DNA from: a virus
Virus record (IMG/VR): IMGVR_UViG_3300042558_003926
Location: 62,001-126,000 of that record
Reading direction: 5' to 3' (one strand)
DNA length: 64,000 bases
Positions 8,757 through 18,218 of the stretch are shown here, in pieces. A program made the position numbers and the translations under genes. Under the pieces are notes generated by a model, which had not been told where the DNA came from, did no database searches, and saw only the letters and a list, made by a program, of their open reading frames with translations. The stretch's first letter is position 1, and each line of letters starts with the position of its first letter.

Positions 8757-9533
8757 ATGACCCAAGAAGAATTAGTACAGGAAATACAAGACGCTCTTTC
8801 TTTTAGTTGTGCTTTACCGTATCAGCTTAACGTGCAGGAAATTGAAAGAATTATAAACAGAGCCAAGGCTTGGTTTTATGATAATTACCAATATGCTGCA
8901 GAGGAAAGAGTTTTTGTTCTTTCGAATTCTTTATTTCAACACCCTGAGTTTAAAAGAACTAGACAGATCCAACTTCCTAAAGCCATAGTGGCTGTTTATG
9001 AAGTTAGAGAACTAGGTGGTTCTGGGATATCCGGAAACCCAGACAGGGATTTCAGCGATTCCAAGTTGCTTGGATCTGAACTCCTATTATCTCCATTTGT
9101 TGGAGATAATCTTGTTTATAGAACGGTAATGTATTCATACTTCGATTTAGCTAAGGCCTATCTATTGAATACCTATGCCTTTAAATATAATAAAAATACA
9201 AAATTCTTAACCATATTAGGTAGAGATCCAAATAGATCCGGAAAGGGACAATTAGCTCAAGGATTTGGAGTTGGTGGTATAGACGTTTCTGTTAGATGCT
9301 TCGTTGCAATACCGGATGAATATCTATATGACGATGAATTATTCGTAAGATACTGTATAGCTAAATGTAAAATAGCTCTTTCCCAAATGCTGGGCGTATT
9401 TTCTTATAATCTTCCGGGGGGAGTCCAGATTAATGCTGGAGAAATCGGAACTCAGGGAGCAACTGAACTCCAGGAAGTTATGGATATGATCAACGGAGAG
9501 AATACTCCTTCATATTTCTTGCAGTGGAACTAA
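8757..9533 (+). CDS. Unknown virion structural protein
   Basis: This 258-residue protein has no motif I can name. It is mixed alpha/beta, without signal peptide or membrane segment, and has Tyr-rich strands and a Gly-rich turn (GKGQLAQGFGVGG near 163-175). Its position directly before the gp25-like gene suggests a baseplate or neck component. It starts 14 bases after the amidoligase-like stop and is followed by a GATATATA motif that restarts transcription for the wedge genes. Confidence 0.6.
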   Translation: MTQEELVQEIQDALSFSCALPYQLNVQEIERIINRAKAWFYDNYQYAAEERVFVLSNSLFQHPEFKRTRQIQLPKAIVAVYEVRELGGSGISGNPDRDFSDSKLLGSELLLSPFVGDNLVYRTVMYSYFDLAKAYLLNTYAFKYNKNTKFLTILGRDPNRSGKGQLAQGFGVGGIDVSVRCFVAIPDEYLYDDELFVRYCIAKCKIALSQMLGVFSYNLPGGVQINAGEIGTQGATELQEVMDMINGENTPSYFLQWN

Positions 9534-9537
9534 TCTC

Positions 9538-9545
9538 GATATATA
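9538..9545 (+). promoter_or_regulatory. Putative late promoter motif GATATATA
   Basis: GATATATA sits 18 bases before the gp25-like start at 9564, in the 30-base gap after the previous gene. Spacing and sequence match the other copies in the window. Confidence 0.55.
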
Positions 9546-9563
9546 CATGGAAACACTTTTTCC

Positions 9564-9935
9564 ATGAGAGAGATTTATAATAGAGACCCCGAGGATCCGG
9601 AGTACAATCCTTATCAGTTAGAAACAACAGATCCTGTTGAAATCTGCATAGGTCAGATTAAAATGCTCTTGCTCACAAATAAGGGTGAAGTTCTAGGTGA
9701 TCCAAAATTTGGATTGAATATGGAGGATCTTGTTTTTAATCTAAATCTTTCTGAATCGAGTATTAAAAAAGAGATTGATTTATACCTTAATGTATATGTT
9801 CCTCTATTCAGAACTCTAGGCGGATCATATGAACTTAAATTTTTCGTTGGTAAGCTAAGAGATATTGCTACCCTTGATTTTAAATTACCTCAAAATGGGG
9901 GACTTAGTCCCGCAGTTACACTAAGATTAACATAA
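9564..9935 (+). CDS. Baseplate wedge protein gp25-like
   Basis: This 123-residue protein is of the size and layout of the GPW/gp25 family, a conserved piece of contractile-tail baseplates and T6SS (TssE) that ties the wedge to the sheath. It shows DPVEICIGQIKMLLLTNKGE at about 23-42, then GDPKFGLNMEDLVF, which is the family core (helix, then T-x-x-G-E-x-x-x-P-x-F-G). The gp6-like gene follows 7 bases later, the classic gp25-gp6 partnership. Confidence 0.85.
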   Translation: MREIYNRDPEDPEYNPYQLETTDPVEICIGQIKMLLLTNKGEVLGDPKFGLNMEDLVFNLNLSESSIKKEIDLYLNVYVPLFRTLGGSYELKFFVGKLRDIATLDFKLPQNGGLSPAVTLRLT

Positions 9936-9942
9936 GATAGAT

Positions 9943-11670
9943 ATGAACATTTTTAGAAAAAATAATATACTCATAAATGGACTCTTGGGAGATACGTTCA
10001 ACTTCCTACAGTCTACTTATAACCAGACCGCTAATGTTTTTACTGTTGCTTCAGCTTGGGGACAGATACTTTTTGTTTTACAGAACATTTCACAGTTGAT
10101 ACTTTATTTTATAGAAGATTCCATAACGGAACTAAATATACAGGAAGCTACAAGGGATTACTCGGTTAGAAGTTTAGCTAGAATTGCTGGGTATGATCCA
10201 GGAAGAGCCAGAGCAGCTCAAGGAGAAGTTTCCCTTAAGTGGAATGCAAGAGAAAGTGGAGTCGGCGGTGGAGCAGTTATTATAACAAGCAACTCGCAGA
10301 TTCGATGCGAACAGAACGGAAAGGTTTATTCTCTTAGATTCGCTAGTCCTGAGGTAACTATTCCTCTAGTTAGAGGAAATTCACTAAGGACTAAGATAGC
10401 CCAGGGTACTTTTAGTAATGCAATAGTTACTGGAACTGGATTAGCTCTGCAAAGTTTTAACTTGCCTTCTGTTTCCGGAGCTTATGTAGATCAATTTTAT
10501 GTTGATGTGTATGTTAATGAAGAGAAATGGAGAATGTATGATTCTCTATATGATATACCTCTAAATGGAAAGGGGTATTTGGTAAGAGGGGGGATCTCGG
10601 AAGGACTGGATGTTTATTTCGGGAACTCTAATTTCGGATTAATTCCTAGGAGGGGATCAAGAATAAGAATAGAATATCTCCAAGGCAGTGGTCTTTCAGG
10701 TAACGCATCATCTGCTCCTAACCGTCCTTTGACATATAAATTTGTTACCTCAGGAACGGACCTTTTTGGAAGTGAGGTAGATCTGAATCTTTATATAGAT
10801 ATAACTAATGAGATAGATCCTTCATTTGGATCTAATCCGGAAACAACTAATCTAATCAGGCTGGTGGCACCTAAGACGAGTAGATCTTTCGTTTTTGCTA
10901 ATGCTGACAATTATGAGATCTTCTTAAATAAACTAGGAATATTTTCTCAAATACAAGCTTTCTCTACATTTGATGATGAATATCTAGATGATGATAATGT
11001 TGTTTATCTTTATCTAGTTCCTGATATTACTTTAAACATATCAAGCAACGAGGATTACTTTAATGTTGCCACCTCAGAATTCCTACTAACTCAGGACCAA
11101 AAGATCGCCATATTGAATCTAATTGAGGATTCCGGATCTATGATAGCAACAACTGTTGTTAAGATAGTTGAGCCTGTAATAACCAAATTCGTAGCTAATG
11201 CGATAATAACAATTTTTGAAGGATCCGATCCAGCGACGATAAAACTTAATATCAGAAAGAAAATATCGGAGTATATGCTTAATCTAAAAAGAAGGGATCG
11301 CATACCAAAATCTGATATGATAGCTCTTATTGAATCTGTAGATGGTGTAGATTCCGTTTCTTTCTATTTTGTTGGCCAAGCAAACGAACAAAACCAAACC
11401 CTAATCCAGAATCTTCCTAATGTTTCACAAGATCAACTTGATGAAGTTATTGGGATGGATCAATTTGGTGATATAATCATAGGAAGGAATCAATTAGTTA
11501 TTCTAAGAGGTGGATGGAAGGACAGGAACGGTACCACATACACCGAAGGTATAGTTGAAGGGAGACCTGGTCCATTGAATATAACTATTTCTTCTATAGT
11601 ACCCAGAAGCTTTAGAATGGAACTTAATGCCAGCAACAAGGCGACAATAATAAAAGGAAATATAAACTAA
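9943..11670 (+). CDS. Baseplate wedge protein gp6-like (baseplate J family)
   Basis: This 575-residue protein is the probable wedge subunit that forms the inner baseplate ring. The N-terminus has long amphipathic helices followed by LNIQEATRDYSVRSLARIAGYDPGR split across about residues 63-88, the start typical of T4-like gp6 proteins. A beta-rich middle follows, then a C-terminal alpha/beta segment (residues ~370-490) with repeated acidic Ile-rich strands, as in baseplate J-like proteins. T4 gp6 is 660 residues, so size agrees. It lies 7 bases after gp25, as expected for partners in wedge assembly, and 1 base before the next gene. Confidence 0.7.
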   Translation: MNIFRKNNILINGLLGDTFNFLQSTYNQTANVFTVASAWGQILFVLQNISQLILYFIEDSITELNIQEATRDYSVRSLARIAGYDPGRARAAQGEVSLKWNARESGVGGGAVIITSNSQIRCEQNGKVYSLRFASPEVTIPLVRGNSLRTKIAQGTFSNAIVTGTGLALQSFNLPSVSGAYVDQFYVDVYVNEEKWRMYDSLYDIPLNGKGYLVRGGISEGLDVYFGNSNFGLIPRRGSRIRIEYLQGSGLSGNASSAPNRPLTYKFVTSGTDLFGSEVDLNLYIDITNEIDPSFGSNPETTNLIRLVAPKTSRSFVFANADNYEIFLNKLGIFSQIQAFSTFDDEYLDDDNVVYLYLVPDITLNISSNEDYFNVATSEFLLTQDQKIAILNLIEDSGSMIATTVVKIVEPVITKFVANAIITIFEGSDPATIKLNIRKKISEYMLNLKRRDRIPKSDMIALIESVDGVDSVSFYFVGQANEQNQTLIQNLPNVSQDQLDEVIGMDQFGDIIIGRNQLVILRGGWKDRNGTTYTEGIVEGRPGPLNITISSIVPRSFRMELNASNKATIIKGNIN

Positions 11671-11671
11671 G

Positions 11672-12202
11672 ATGCAAAGTTATTCACCTTTTTTCGGAGA
11701 AAAAGATAAGAGTGTAAATTATACAGTAAATGGGGTTAAACCAGTAACTACTAATACTACTTTTTATAACTCTAAAGATATTTACGATACACCAGAGCTA
11801 GCTTCCAGTAGATCTAATAGTATTGGATGCTCTGGCTATAGAACTGCGATAGTTAACGCTAACGGCCAATATAAATATTCACCTTGCTCAACAATGGAGG
11901 AATATAAAAAAATAATGAAAGAATTACCTAAAGTTACTGTAGAAAGAAGGTATTATGATTTTGATCCCGGTCAAAACATATATGATATTAGAGATACGCT
12001 GAATGATAATCTATACAATGGATTTGATTATCAGAATCAACTTATGAAAAAGAGTTTATCTAATGTTATTTACAGGGATCCAGTTAAAGCGGGAATTCTA
12101 GTTTATTTTGAAAGAGTAGTTTACGCACTCATAGAAACAACCAAACAAATTAGAAATTTTGCTAATTACACGGTAAATAAAAACAATAAAAGAGTTTTCT
12201 AA
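11672..12202 (+). CDS. Unknown small baseplate-region protein
   Basis: This 176-residue protein sits between the gp6-like and gp7-like wedge genes with gaps of 1 and 3 bases, so it is probably a baseplate component. It is polar, Tyr- and Asn-rich, with a predicted helix near the C-terminus (AGILVYFERVVYALIETTKQIRN split over ~140-165). T4 gp53 lies near gp5 and gp6, but I see no sequence resemblance to it. Function is not assigned. Confidence 0.55.
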   Translation: MQSYSPFFGEKDKSVNYTVNGVKPVTTNTTFYNSKDIYDTPELASSRSNSIGCSGYRTAIVNANGQYKYSPCSTMEEYKKIMKELPKVTVERRYYDFDPGQNIYDIRDTLNDNLYNGFDYQNQLMKKSLSNVIYRDPVKAGILVYFERVVYALIETTKQIRNFANYTVNKNNKRVF

Positions 12203-12205
12203 GTA

Positions 12206-15200
12206 ATGGCAGATTCTAGATTAAAATTTTTTAACAAGCAGGGAAATCCTTTAAATTTAGATTATATCGGACCAACCGGACCAACCCCGCTTGATGCTAA
12301 ATTTACATACATAACGAATTCATCAGGAGCACCAAATCCTGGTGATTTGGATATAACTGATTATACAACATACTACGAATTCCTCTTTAATGAGAATGAC
12401 CTTAATACATTCAATCTGGTTTCTTGGTACAATGAGATCGTAGACTACCTATCAAAGGGAGCGGAGGTATTTTTAAATGGAGATGTGATAGGAGCTAAAA
12501 GCTTTAGAGCTAAAATTTCTTCGATTAGCATCTCAGGTGGACAAATATCAGTTAATCTTCTAAAAGATTATTATCAGGGTCAAAGTATAATAAGTGTCGG
12601 TAATCAGATTTATTTCACGACGACATATAAAAATAGACCAGGAGGATATTTCAAGGGTAATATTTATTTCGATCCGGTTTCAACATCCCTATACGAGAAT
12701 GAGCAGATATTTATAGTCCAGGAGCTTTATAACGTCACAGCATCCCAGATGCAATATGGTCTTCCCCATGCTGGATTTACCGGTGCAACATCTGGTGCAA
12801 CGTGGAGAAGTCGATGGTATAATGATAACTACGGGGAAACCGATGTTACTGATATCATATTTACTTATTCTATTGAGGATCAATTAGAAGGCGGAGACGG
12901 AGAACCCCTTATTGTTAATTATCCCAATATGACCTTCTCTGTGGATTTATCCGCATCGGATTATTATGCTAATGGATATCTAAATACAACTAGTGTTAAT
13001 TCCTCAGCACTTGGAATAAACGTAGCTCTAAATGGGTCGGATGAAGCTGAAAGTGTTTATGAGAGAAAACTAATTATAGACGACATCTCTTCAGGAACAC
13101 CAGAGAAAGTTTTAGAGATAGATTTTTATGGTCAAATAATAGGAGAGGATGAGAGATTTAAAGTGATGCTCCAAAATTTCGGAAGAGCCTTCTACAAAAG
13201 CGATTCTGTTATTTTGAGAGATCACGATCCGGATGAACCTTTACCAAACTATCTGGAGATAAACGAAAAAAGAAAAGAGCTTCTTATTGCTGGAGATGAG
13301 ATATTCCCATATATGGGGAGTTATAAAGGACTTATAAATGCAATCAAATTCTTCGGGTACCAGGATTTAAGAATCAAGGAATATTGGTTAAATCTAAATT
13401 ACAATTCGATAAGTAGCGAATCTCCGATACAGCAGAACAAGCAATTTCTTGATGTAATAAGGGCTCAACAGAAAGGTGGCTATTCCATGTCTTACCAGGT
13501 TGGAGACATCTTAGATAACGAAAACTCTGGAAAATATAGGCTCGTACAGACTTATGGTCCTAATGCTAATGGTGAATATGTACTTGACGTTTCTTCTGAA
13601 GAAACACTAGTTCCGAGCAGAACCTACAAGAAAACATCATTATTTGGTCTTTATTATGATTTAAATAAGGTTACTCAAGAATTCGATGAATATGGATACC
13701 CTGTAGTTGTAGATGCTTTTAAATTTACACAGGAGGAGGTTCTCCTTAAAATATTCGCTCTCAAGGAAAGATTAAAAAGAGATTATCTTCCTTTAAATGC
13801 AAGAATAGTTGATATTACTGGAGAGGGAGTATATTTTACCGTCTATAATACTAGATCCTGGACTGATATCATGGAAAGATCCGATATTGAATCTGGATTT
13901 GCCTTTGATTTTTATCCGAATCCCGACTTTGGATTTTTGGAGGATCTTAGAAACTTTTCTCTTCGACCGCAGGTAGATGATTTACAATCACCAAGTTCAT
14001 ATAACAACTATTATACAGCGGATGTTAATTTCATAGGAGGAACCGGAAGTGCTATATCATTTACCGGAGATTTTCCGTATGGATTTACTGGACCTAATCC
14101 GACTATTACAATTAATGCAGGCAAGACCTACCAGTTCGATGTTATTGATAGTGGGGACTATGGATATGATTTTGTAATTACGACTAATCCTTCTTACACA
14201 CAAGTAGATCCATTAGGTATACAGAATAATGGCGCTACCGGCGGGGAATCTATTATTTGGTATGTTGATCCGGAACAGACCGGAACTATGTACTATTATT
14301 CTTCGGCTAATGGACCTTTGATGAGTGGAGAAATAAATATTCTACCCTCTACGATATCCGATTTGGGTAATATTGTGGATCCGCTAGATTCTCAACAAGT
14401 TCATACACCAGCTCAGAATGCATCGTTGGTAACCGCTATAGGAAATTTCTATGACTTAAAACAGAACGGTAAAATATTAGAACTGGGGGATGGTAAGTAT
14501 GATCCTCCAGCTTATATAGATCCGGACACCGGGGAGTTATATCAAACTCCTATAGGTATGCCTGTTATATTGGAGCTTATCCCCGATGTGTGGACATGGG
14601 ACGAGATGAACATCAGTTGGTCATCGGTTATTATTCCGGCTTTTAAGGTGGGAGATTCGGTTCAGGTTAAAGCAGCAGGAACTTATTTCGGAGTATTCGG
14701 TACGGTTACTCTAGTAAATTATTCGACGGGTCAATATAGCGTTTTCCTCGATCCACCATACAGCACTACTGTCATTTTTGATGAAGCGGATCTTTATTCA
14801 ACAAATCAACAATATTTACTCCTTACATGGGGTAATGTCGATTTCTCTAATATGATGGAGATAGAGTGGATATTAAACAAGAGCGCAACACAGAGTGGAA
14901 CCCCTTATTATTTTGAATTTAGAGGACCTATAGCGGACTTTTATAAGCTCGCTCACTTCATACCCCACACCGGAGAATATCGTGTAACGTGCAACGTTTA
15001 TGACGCATTCAATTTTAAGAATACCGTAATAAAGGATGCCATTATAAAGGTACAACCTAAGGTTATAGACATAGATACTTGGACTAGATACAGAGAGGTT
15101 GAGTTTTATGAATGGGAGAACGTAGACAGAAGCTGGAACGATTATTCTTCAATCTGGGAATATCCAGCAGAGGGTGAAAGTATTGAGGTATTAGAGAAAA

Positions 15201-16411
15201 AAATACCATCTGAGATTCTAAAATTTGCTGCATATGGAAACAAATCGGAGGAAGGACAGAGTGTTCTAGTAAAAACCGAGCTAGATCCTGTTGGCGCAAC
15301 TGGTGGAATTACATTTACCCAGAGCATCATAAACATTTCGGAGATTTATTCGTTACAAATTTTTGCTGGTCAATATGGATCAGCAACCATAGCGACATCA
15401 TCACCTCATGGTCTATCTGACGGAGATGAAGTAACGATAATTGGAAGTATTCCACAAATCAACGGTAGATGGGTTGCTGGGGTTACTGGATCCGCTAGTA
15501 CTTTTAAAATCCAGACGGTTCTCGAAAATTCGTGGAGTGGGGTTGTTTCTTTAACCTCACCTACTAGATATTCGGTAGACGGCACAATTTATACCGCTCA
15601 GAAAATGACTGGTGCGGGTTCGATTTCCATAGAAGTAGGTGGAAGAGAAATTGGATATAGTGAGTGTGGAGATTCATTATATCATAGCGCTAATTATATA
15701 ACTTCAGCAGTAAATAAGCTAGTAACATACCCTGACTATTATGCTTCTTGTACCGACCCCACCGCAGATCCTGTAACTATAACCATATATGCTCCTGATT
15801 CTCTAGGAGCGGACCAGAATGGGGTTTCTTTAAATCCTATACTCACCGGATCTCTCTCTTTGGTGTCATCCAGTACCGGATTAACCGGAGGAGTTAGTCC
15901 GGTGGAGACGTACGTTGAATGGTCTGAGAATAGCTCGACATACCCGAACGATAACCTGAAATACTGGGGAACTAAAAATCTGGACTGGCAGATATTTAAT
16001 GATGCTACATGGGAGGATGGATACGCACACAGCTGGTATGATTTTGAGTTCAATAATGATTGGTTAGGTGGATATGAAATACATTCGATCTTACCGGGTG
16101 ATTATTTAAAGGTAACGACGGGCAATACAACCTTCCCCTTCCCTACTGGTATAACTTTTTCATCCGGTGCCACTACATTGCAGGATGTTGCCGATGAACT
16201 AAATAATTCTGGAGAATCTCACATAAATAACTTCTGGTACAGACCAATACCATCGGATGCTGGATCTCTAAGTACACTAAATCCTCCGATTAATGTTTCA
16301 GTAGCAACCGTAGGAGTTTCTGGGAGTACTGCATCAGTTCCTCCTTCAGCTATAGGCGGAAGTTCGTTATTGATTCCTGGATTCGGATACACCGGACCAA
16401 CAGGACCATAA
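12206..16411 (+). CDS. Large baseplate wedge protein, probably gp7-like
   Basis: This 1401-residue protein is probably the wedge initiator. Residues ~310-395 include FKVMLQNFGRAFYKSD and FPYMGSYKGLINAIKFFGY followed by a KEYW motif, which I associate with the gp7-type wedge proteins of T4-like phages. Near residues 900-985 a PKD-like beta-sandwich is followed by WTRYREVEFYEWENV. It is longer than T4 gp7 (about 1030 residues), with beta-rich insertions. It begins with a GPTGPTP stretch near residue 22 and ends in GYTGPTGP, a collagen-like tip. The order gp25, gp6, unknown, gp7 fits a wedge operon. The gp7 name is an inference from position and motif. Confidence 0.55.
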   Translation: MADSRLKFFNKQGNPLNLDYIGPTGPTPLDAKFTYITNSSGAPNPGDLDITDYTTYYEFLFNENDLNTFNLVSWYNEIVDYLSKGAEVFLNGDVIGAKSFRAKISSISISGGQISVNLLKDYYQGQSIISVGNQIYFTTTYKNRPGGYFKGNIYFDPVSTSLYENEQIFIVQELYNVTASQMQYGLPHAGFTGATSGATWRSRWYNDNYGETDVTDIIFTYSIEDQLEGGDGEPLIVNYPNMTFSVDLSASDYYANGYLNTTSVNSSALGINVALNGSDEAESVYERKLIIDDISSGTPEKVLEIDFYGQIIGEDERFKVMLQNFGRAFYKSDSVILRDHDPDEPLPNYLEINEKRKELLIAGDEIFPYMGSYKGLINAIKFFGYQDLRIKEYWLNLNYNSISSESPIQQNKQFLDVIRAQQKGGYSMSYQVGDILDNENSGKYRLVQTYGPNANGEYVLDVSSEETLVPSRTYKKTSLFGLYYDLNKVTQEFDEYGYPVVVDAFKFTQEEVLLKIFALKERLKRDYLPLNARIVDITGEGVYFTVYNTRSWTDIMERSDIESGFAFDFYPNPDFGFLEDLRNFSLRPQVDDLQSPSSYNNYYTADVNFIGGTGSAISFTGDFPYGFTGPNPTITINAGKTYQFDVIDSGDYGYDFVITTNPSYTQVDPLGIQNNGATGGESIIWYVDPEQTGTMYYYSSANGPLMSGEINILPSTISDLGNIVDPLDSQQVHTPAQNASLVTAIGNFYDLKQNGKILELGDGKYDPPAYIDPDTGELYQTPIGMPVILELIPDVWTWDEMNISWSSVIIPAFKVGDSVQVKAAGTYFGVFGTVTLVNYSTGQYSVFLDPPYSTTVIFDEADLYSTNQQYLLLTWGNVDFSNMMEIEWILNKSATQSGTPYYFEFRGPIADFYKLAHFIPHTGEYRVTCNVYDAFNFKNTVIKDAIIKVQPKVIDIDTWTRYREVEFYEWENVDRSWNDYSSIWEYPAEGESIEVLEKKIPSEILKFAAYGNKSEEGQSVLVKTELDPVGATGGITFTQSIINISEIYSLQIFAGQYGSATIATSSPHGLSDGDEVTIIGSIPQINGRWVAGVTGSASTFKIQTVLENSWSGVVSLTSPTRYSVDGTIYTAQKMTGAGSISIEVGGREIGYSECGDSLYHSANYITSAVNKLVTYPDYYASCTDPTADPVTITIYAPDSLGADQNGVSLNPILTGSLSLVSSSTGLTGGVSPVETYVEWSENSSTYPNDNLKYWGTKNLDWQIFNDATWEDGYAHSWYDFEFNNDWLGGYEIHSILPGDYLKVTTGNTTFPFPTGITFSSGATTLQDVADELNNSGESHINNFWYRPIPSDAGSLSTLNPPINVSVATVGVSGSTASVPPSAIGGSSLLIPGFGYTGPTGP

Positions 16412-16437
16412 TTTATTTTCTTAAGCTTTTAAAGCTC

Positions 16438-16445
16438 GATATATA
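16438..16445 (+). promoter_or_regulatory. Putative late promoter motif GATATATA
   Basis: GATATATA lies 15 bases before the start at 16461, directly after a short inverted repeat (AGCTTT/AAAGCT, 16424-16436) in the gap following the gp7-like gene. Confidence 0.55.
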
Positions 16446-16460
16446 AGAAGATTAAATTTT

Positions 16461-18206
16461 ATGGCAGACGAAGTATTACCAATAAAACAGGGAGACACAA
16501 TTTATTTTTACGATACCACTGTCGGTGACGTGGCTTCATATTCATGGCAATTCACAGGGGGAACACCATCTACTTCTACAAGTCCAAATGAATATGTAAC
16601 ATTTAACGGAACTAACGAAGGTGGTTATTCAGTATCATTCAACGTTACCTCTTCTTCTGGTATTACTGTAGGAATTACGAAAGATAATATTATATCTGTT
16701 AGTCCAGAAACCATATCTTCCGCATTTACACTTGGGTCCAGTAGTAGATTAATGAGTCAACAGCAAACATACACATCCGGAGCAACAGCTAGTAGCGGCA
16801 TAGCAAATTATGCATGGACAATTCCTGGACTAGGATCAACTTCAGGGTCAAATAAGACATCGGTTTCATATACGGCGAATGATTGGTATAGCATATCTGG
16901 TACTTATTTAGGCGCGGTTAACAGTTCATATTTAGCAACATCAACTTTAAGCATTAGTAGTAATGTACCAAATACATCATCAACTAATCAGAATGTAACA
17001 TATTATAAAATGGGACCAGCTGAGATATACGATCTTGATGACGTCGGATTAACCGGTCCTTACTATACACCGACCATTTCTACTAGAAACTCGGGAGATT
17101 TGGGAATAGGCGGATCCTCTATAGTGGTAAAAATAGACCAATCCTCTAGTTGGAGCGGAATGAAATTTGATAATCAATACACGCATTCAAGTGATGAGGT
17201 TCTGTACTTCTACCCTAACACGGTGGATGTGTCTGGAGGAAGTTCGGCTACACCAATCAGAACACGGATTATACTTAACAAATCCCAATTAGATATCGAG
17301 GGAGCATCCTACACGGAAACCCCTACAGAATTTACATCAGGAAGCTACATTTTGCCTTCCGGTATATTAAATATATTTGATTATACTTTCTATATAACCG
17401 ACTACACTACCACCTCACCGAATGTTCTAACAAATTTAATAAACGTGAGAGGGTGGGATCAAGATTCTGTCGCTGAGCTACTGAAAAACACCTATTATAA
17501 ATCGGCTTCATCAAAATATATTGAGACCGTGAAGTCTTCATCAATATACGGACAGGAATTGCTCAAAAATGCAGAATACGGGTATGATTGGACTGGAGGA
17601 TATGATGCCTCATCTCCAACTTCACTAACTGGAGTTATAGTTCCATCGTCTAAATTCTTTGATGATTATTTGGGTAAAAGTGGTGAAGTATCAGTATCAC
17701 TATGCATTGACGTATATGATGAATCGGAATCACTATTAGATTCTCTTAAATCTGATATTTCAGTAGCTGGTGCTACCGGAAACTCTCCAGATGGATACTT
17801 AGTTACCTCTCAAGATAGTGTATATGGATCTCTTAGAGGAATAGCATGGCATCTTCAGTCAGCAATAAATCTTAGCAGTTTTTCAGATAATATCATAATA
17901 GAGAGTAGTACTAAATTTATCCCTGATTTTTCGAATAGCAATCTTAATTTTTATGGAATAAGGGTTTCTATAGTTGATCCTTATAGCTCAACTTATGATG
18001 CTAATATTGGATGGATAGAAATATATTGGGATCCTACATATGTCGACCAATTACTAGGTATAGGAGGGGATCGTTTAGTAGATGTTCCATTCAGTAATTC
18101 CACTCCTAATACCGACAGCTTTAGTGGTCTTCCCGAAAAAATAGGAAAATTTACAAGCCCACAAAGTACAAAAAGAGGGTGGAGTATAGGAGGAGCTGTT
18201 GCTTAA
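16461..18206 (+). CDS. PKD-domain virion protein
   Basis: This 581-residue protein opens with a PKD-like beta-sandwich: residues ~10-80 contain the strand YSWQFTGGTPSTSTSPNEYV and end in a VSFNVTSSSG strand, the W-x-F-G-D-G-type pattern with a degenerate turn. A second Ig-like unit around 95-170 contains NYAWTIPGLG. The rest is Ser/Thr/Gly/Tyr-rich beta structure. PKD domains mediate protein or carbohydrate contacts and are common in surface proteins of Bacteroidetes. It is likely a baseplate-attached or fibre protein. It contains one copy of the recurrent SGATAS motif at about residue 106. Confidence 0.6.
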   Translation: MADEVLPIKQGDTIYFYDTTVGDVASYSWQFTGGTPSTSTSPNEYVTFNGTNEGGYSVSFNVTSSSGITVGITKDNIISVSPETISSAFTLGSSSRLMSQQQTYTSGATASSGIANYAWTIPGLGSTSGSNKTSVSYTANDWYSISGTYLGAVNSSYLATSTLSISSNVPNTSSTNQNVTYYKMGPAEIYDLDDVGLTGPYYTPTISTRNSGDLGIGGSSIVVKIDQSSSWSGMKFDNQYTHSSDEVLYFYPNTVDVSGGSSATPIRTRIILNKSQLDIEGASYTETPTEFTSGSYILPSGILNIFDYTFYITDYTTTSPNVLTNLINVRGWDQDSVAELLKNTYYKSASSKYIETVKSSSIYGQELLKNAEYGYDWTGGYDASSPTSLTGVIVPSSKFFDDYLGKSGEVSVSLCIDVYDESESLLDSLKSDISVAGATGNSPDGYLVTSQDSVYGSLRGIAWHLQSAINLSSFSDNIIIESSTKFIPDFSNSNLNFYGIRVSIVDPYSSTYDANIGWIEIYWDPTYVDQLLGIGGDRLVDVPFSNSTPNTDSFSGLPEKIGKFTSPQSTKRGWSIGGAVA

Positions 18207-18218
18207 AATTAATAAAAT

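Noticed and set aside
16424-16436. AGCTTT-T-AAAGCT palindrome as a terminator
   Set aside because: The loop is a single base and there is no T-run; it is probably chance.
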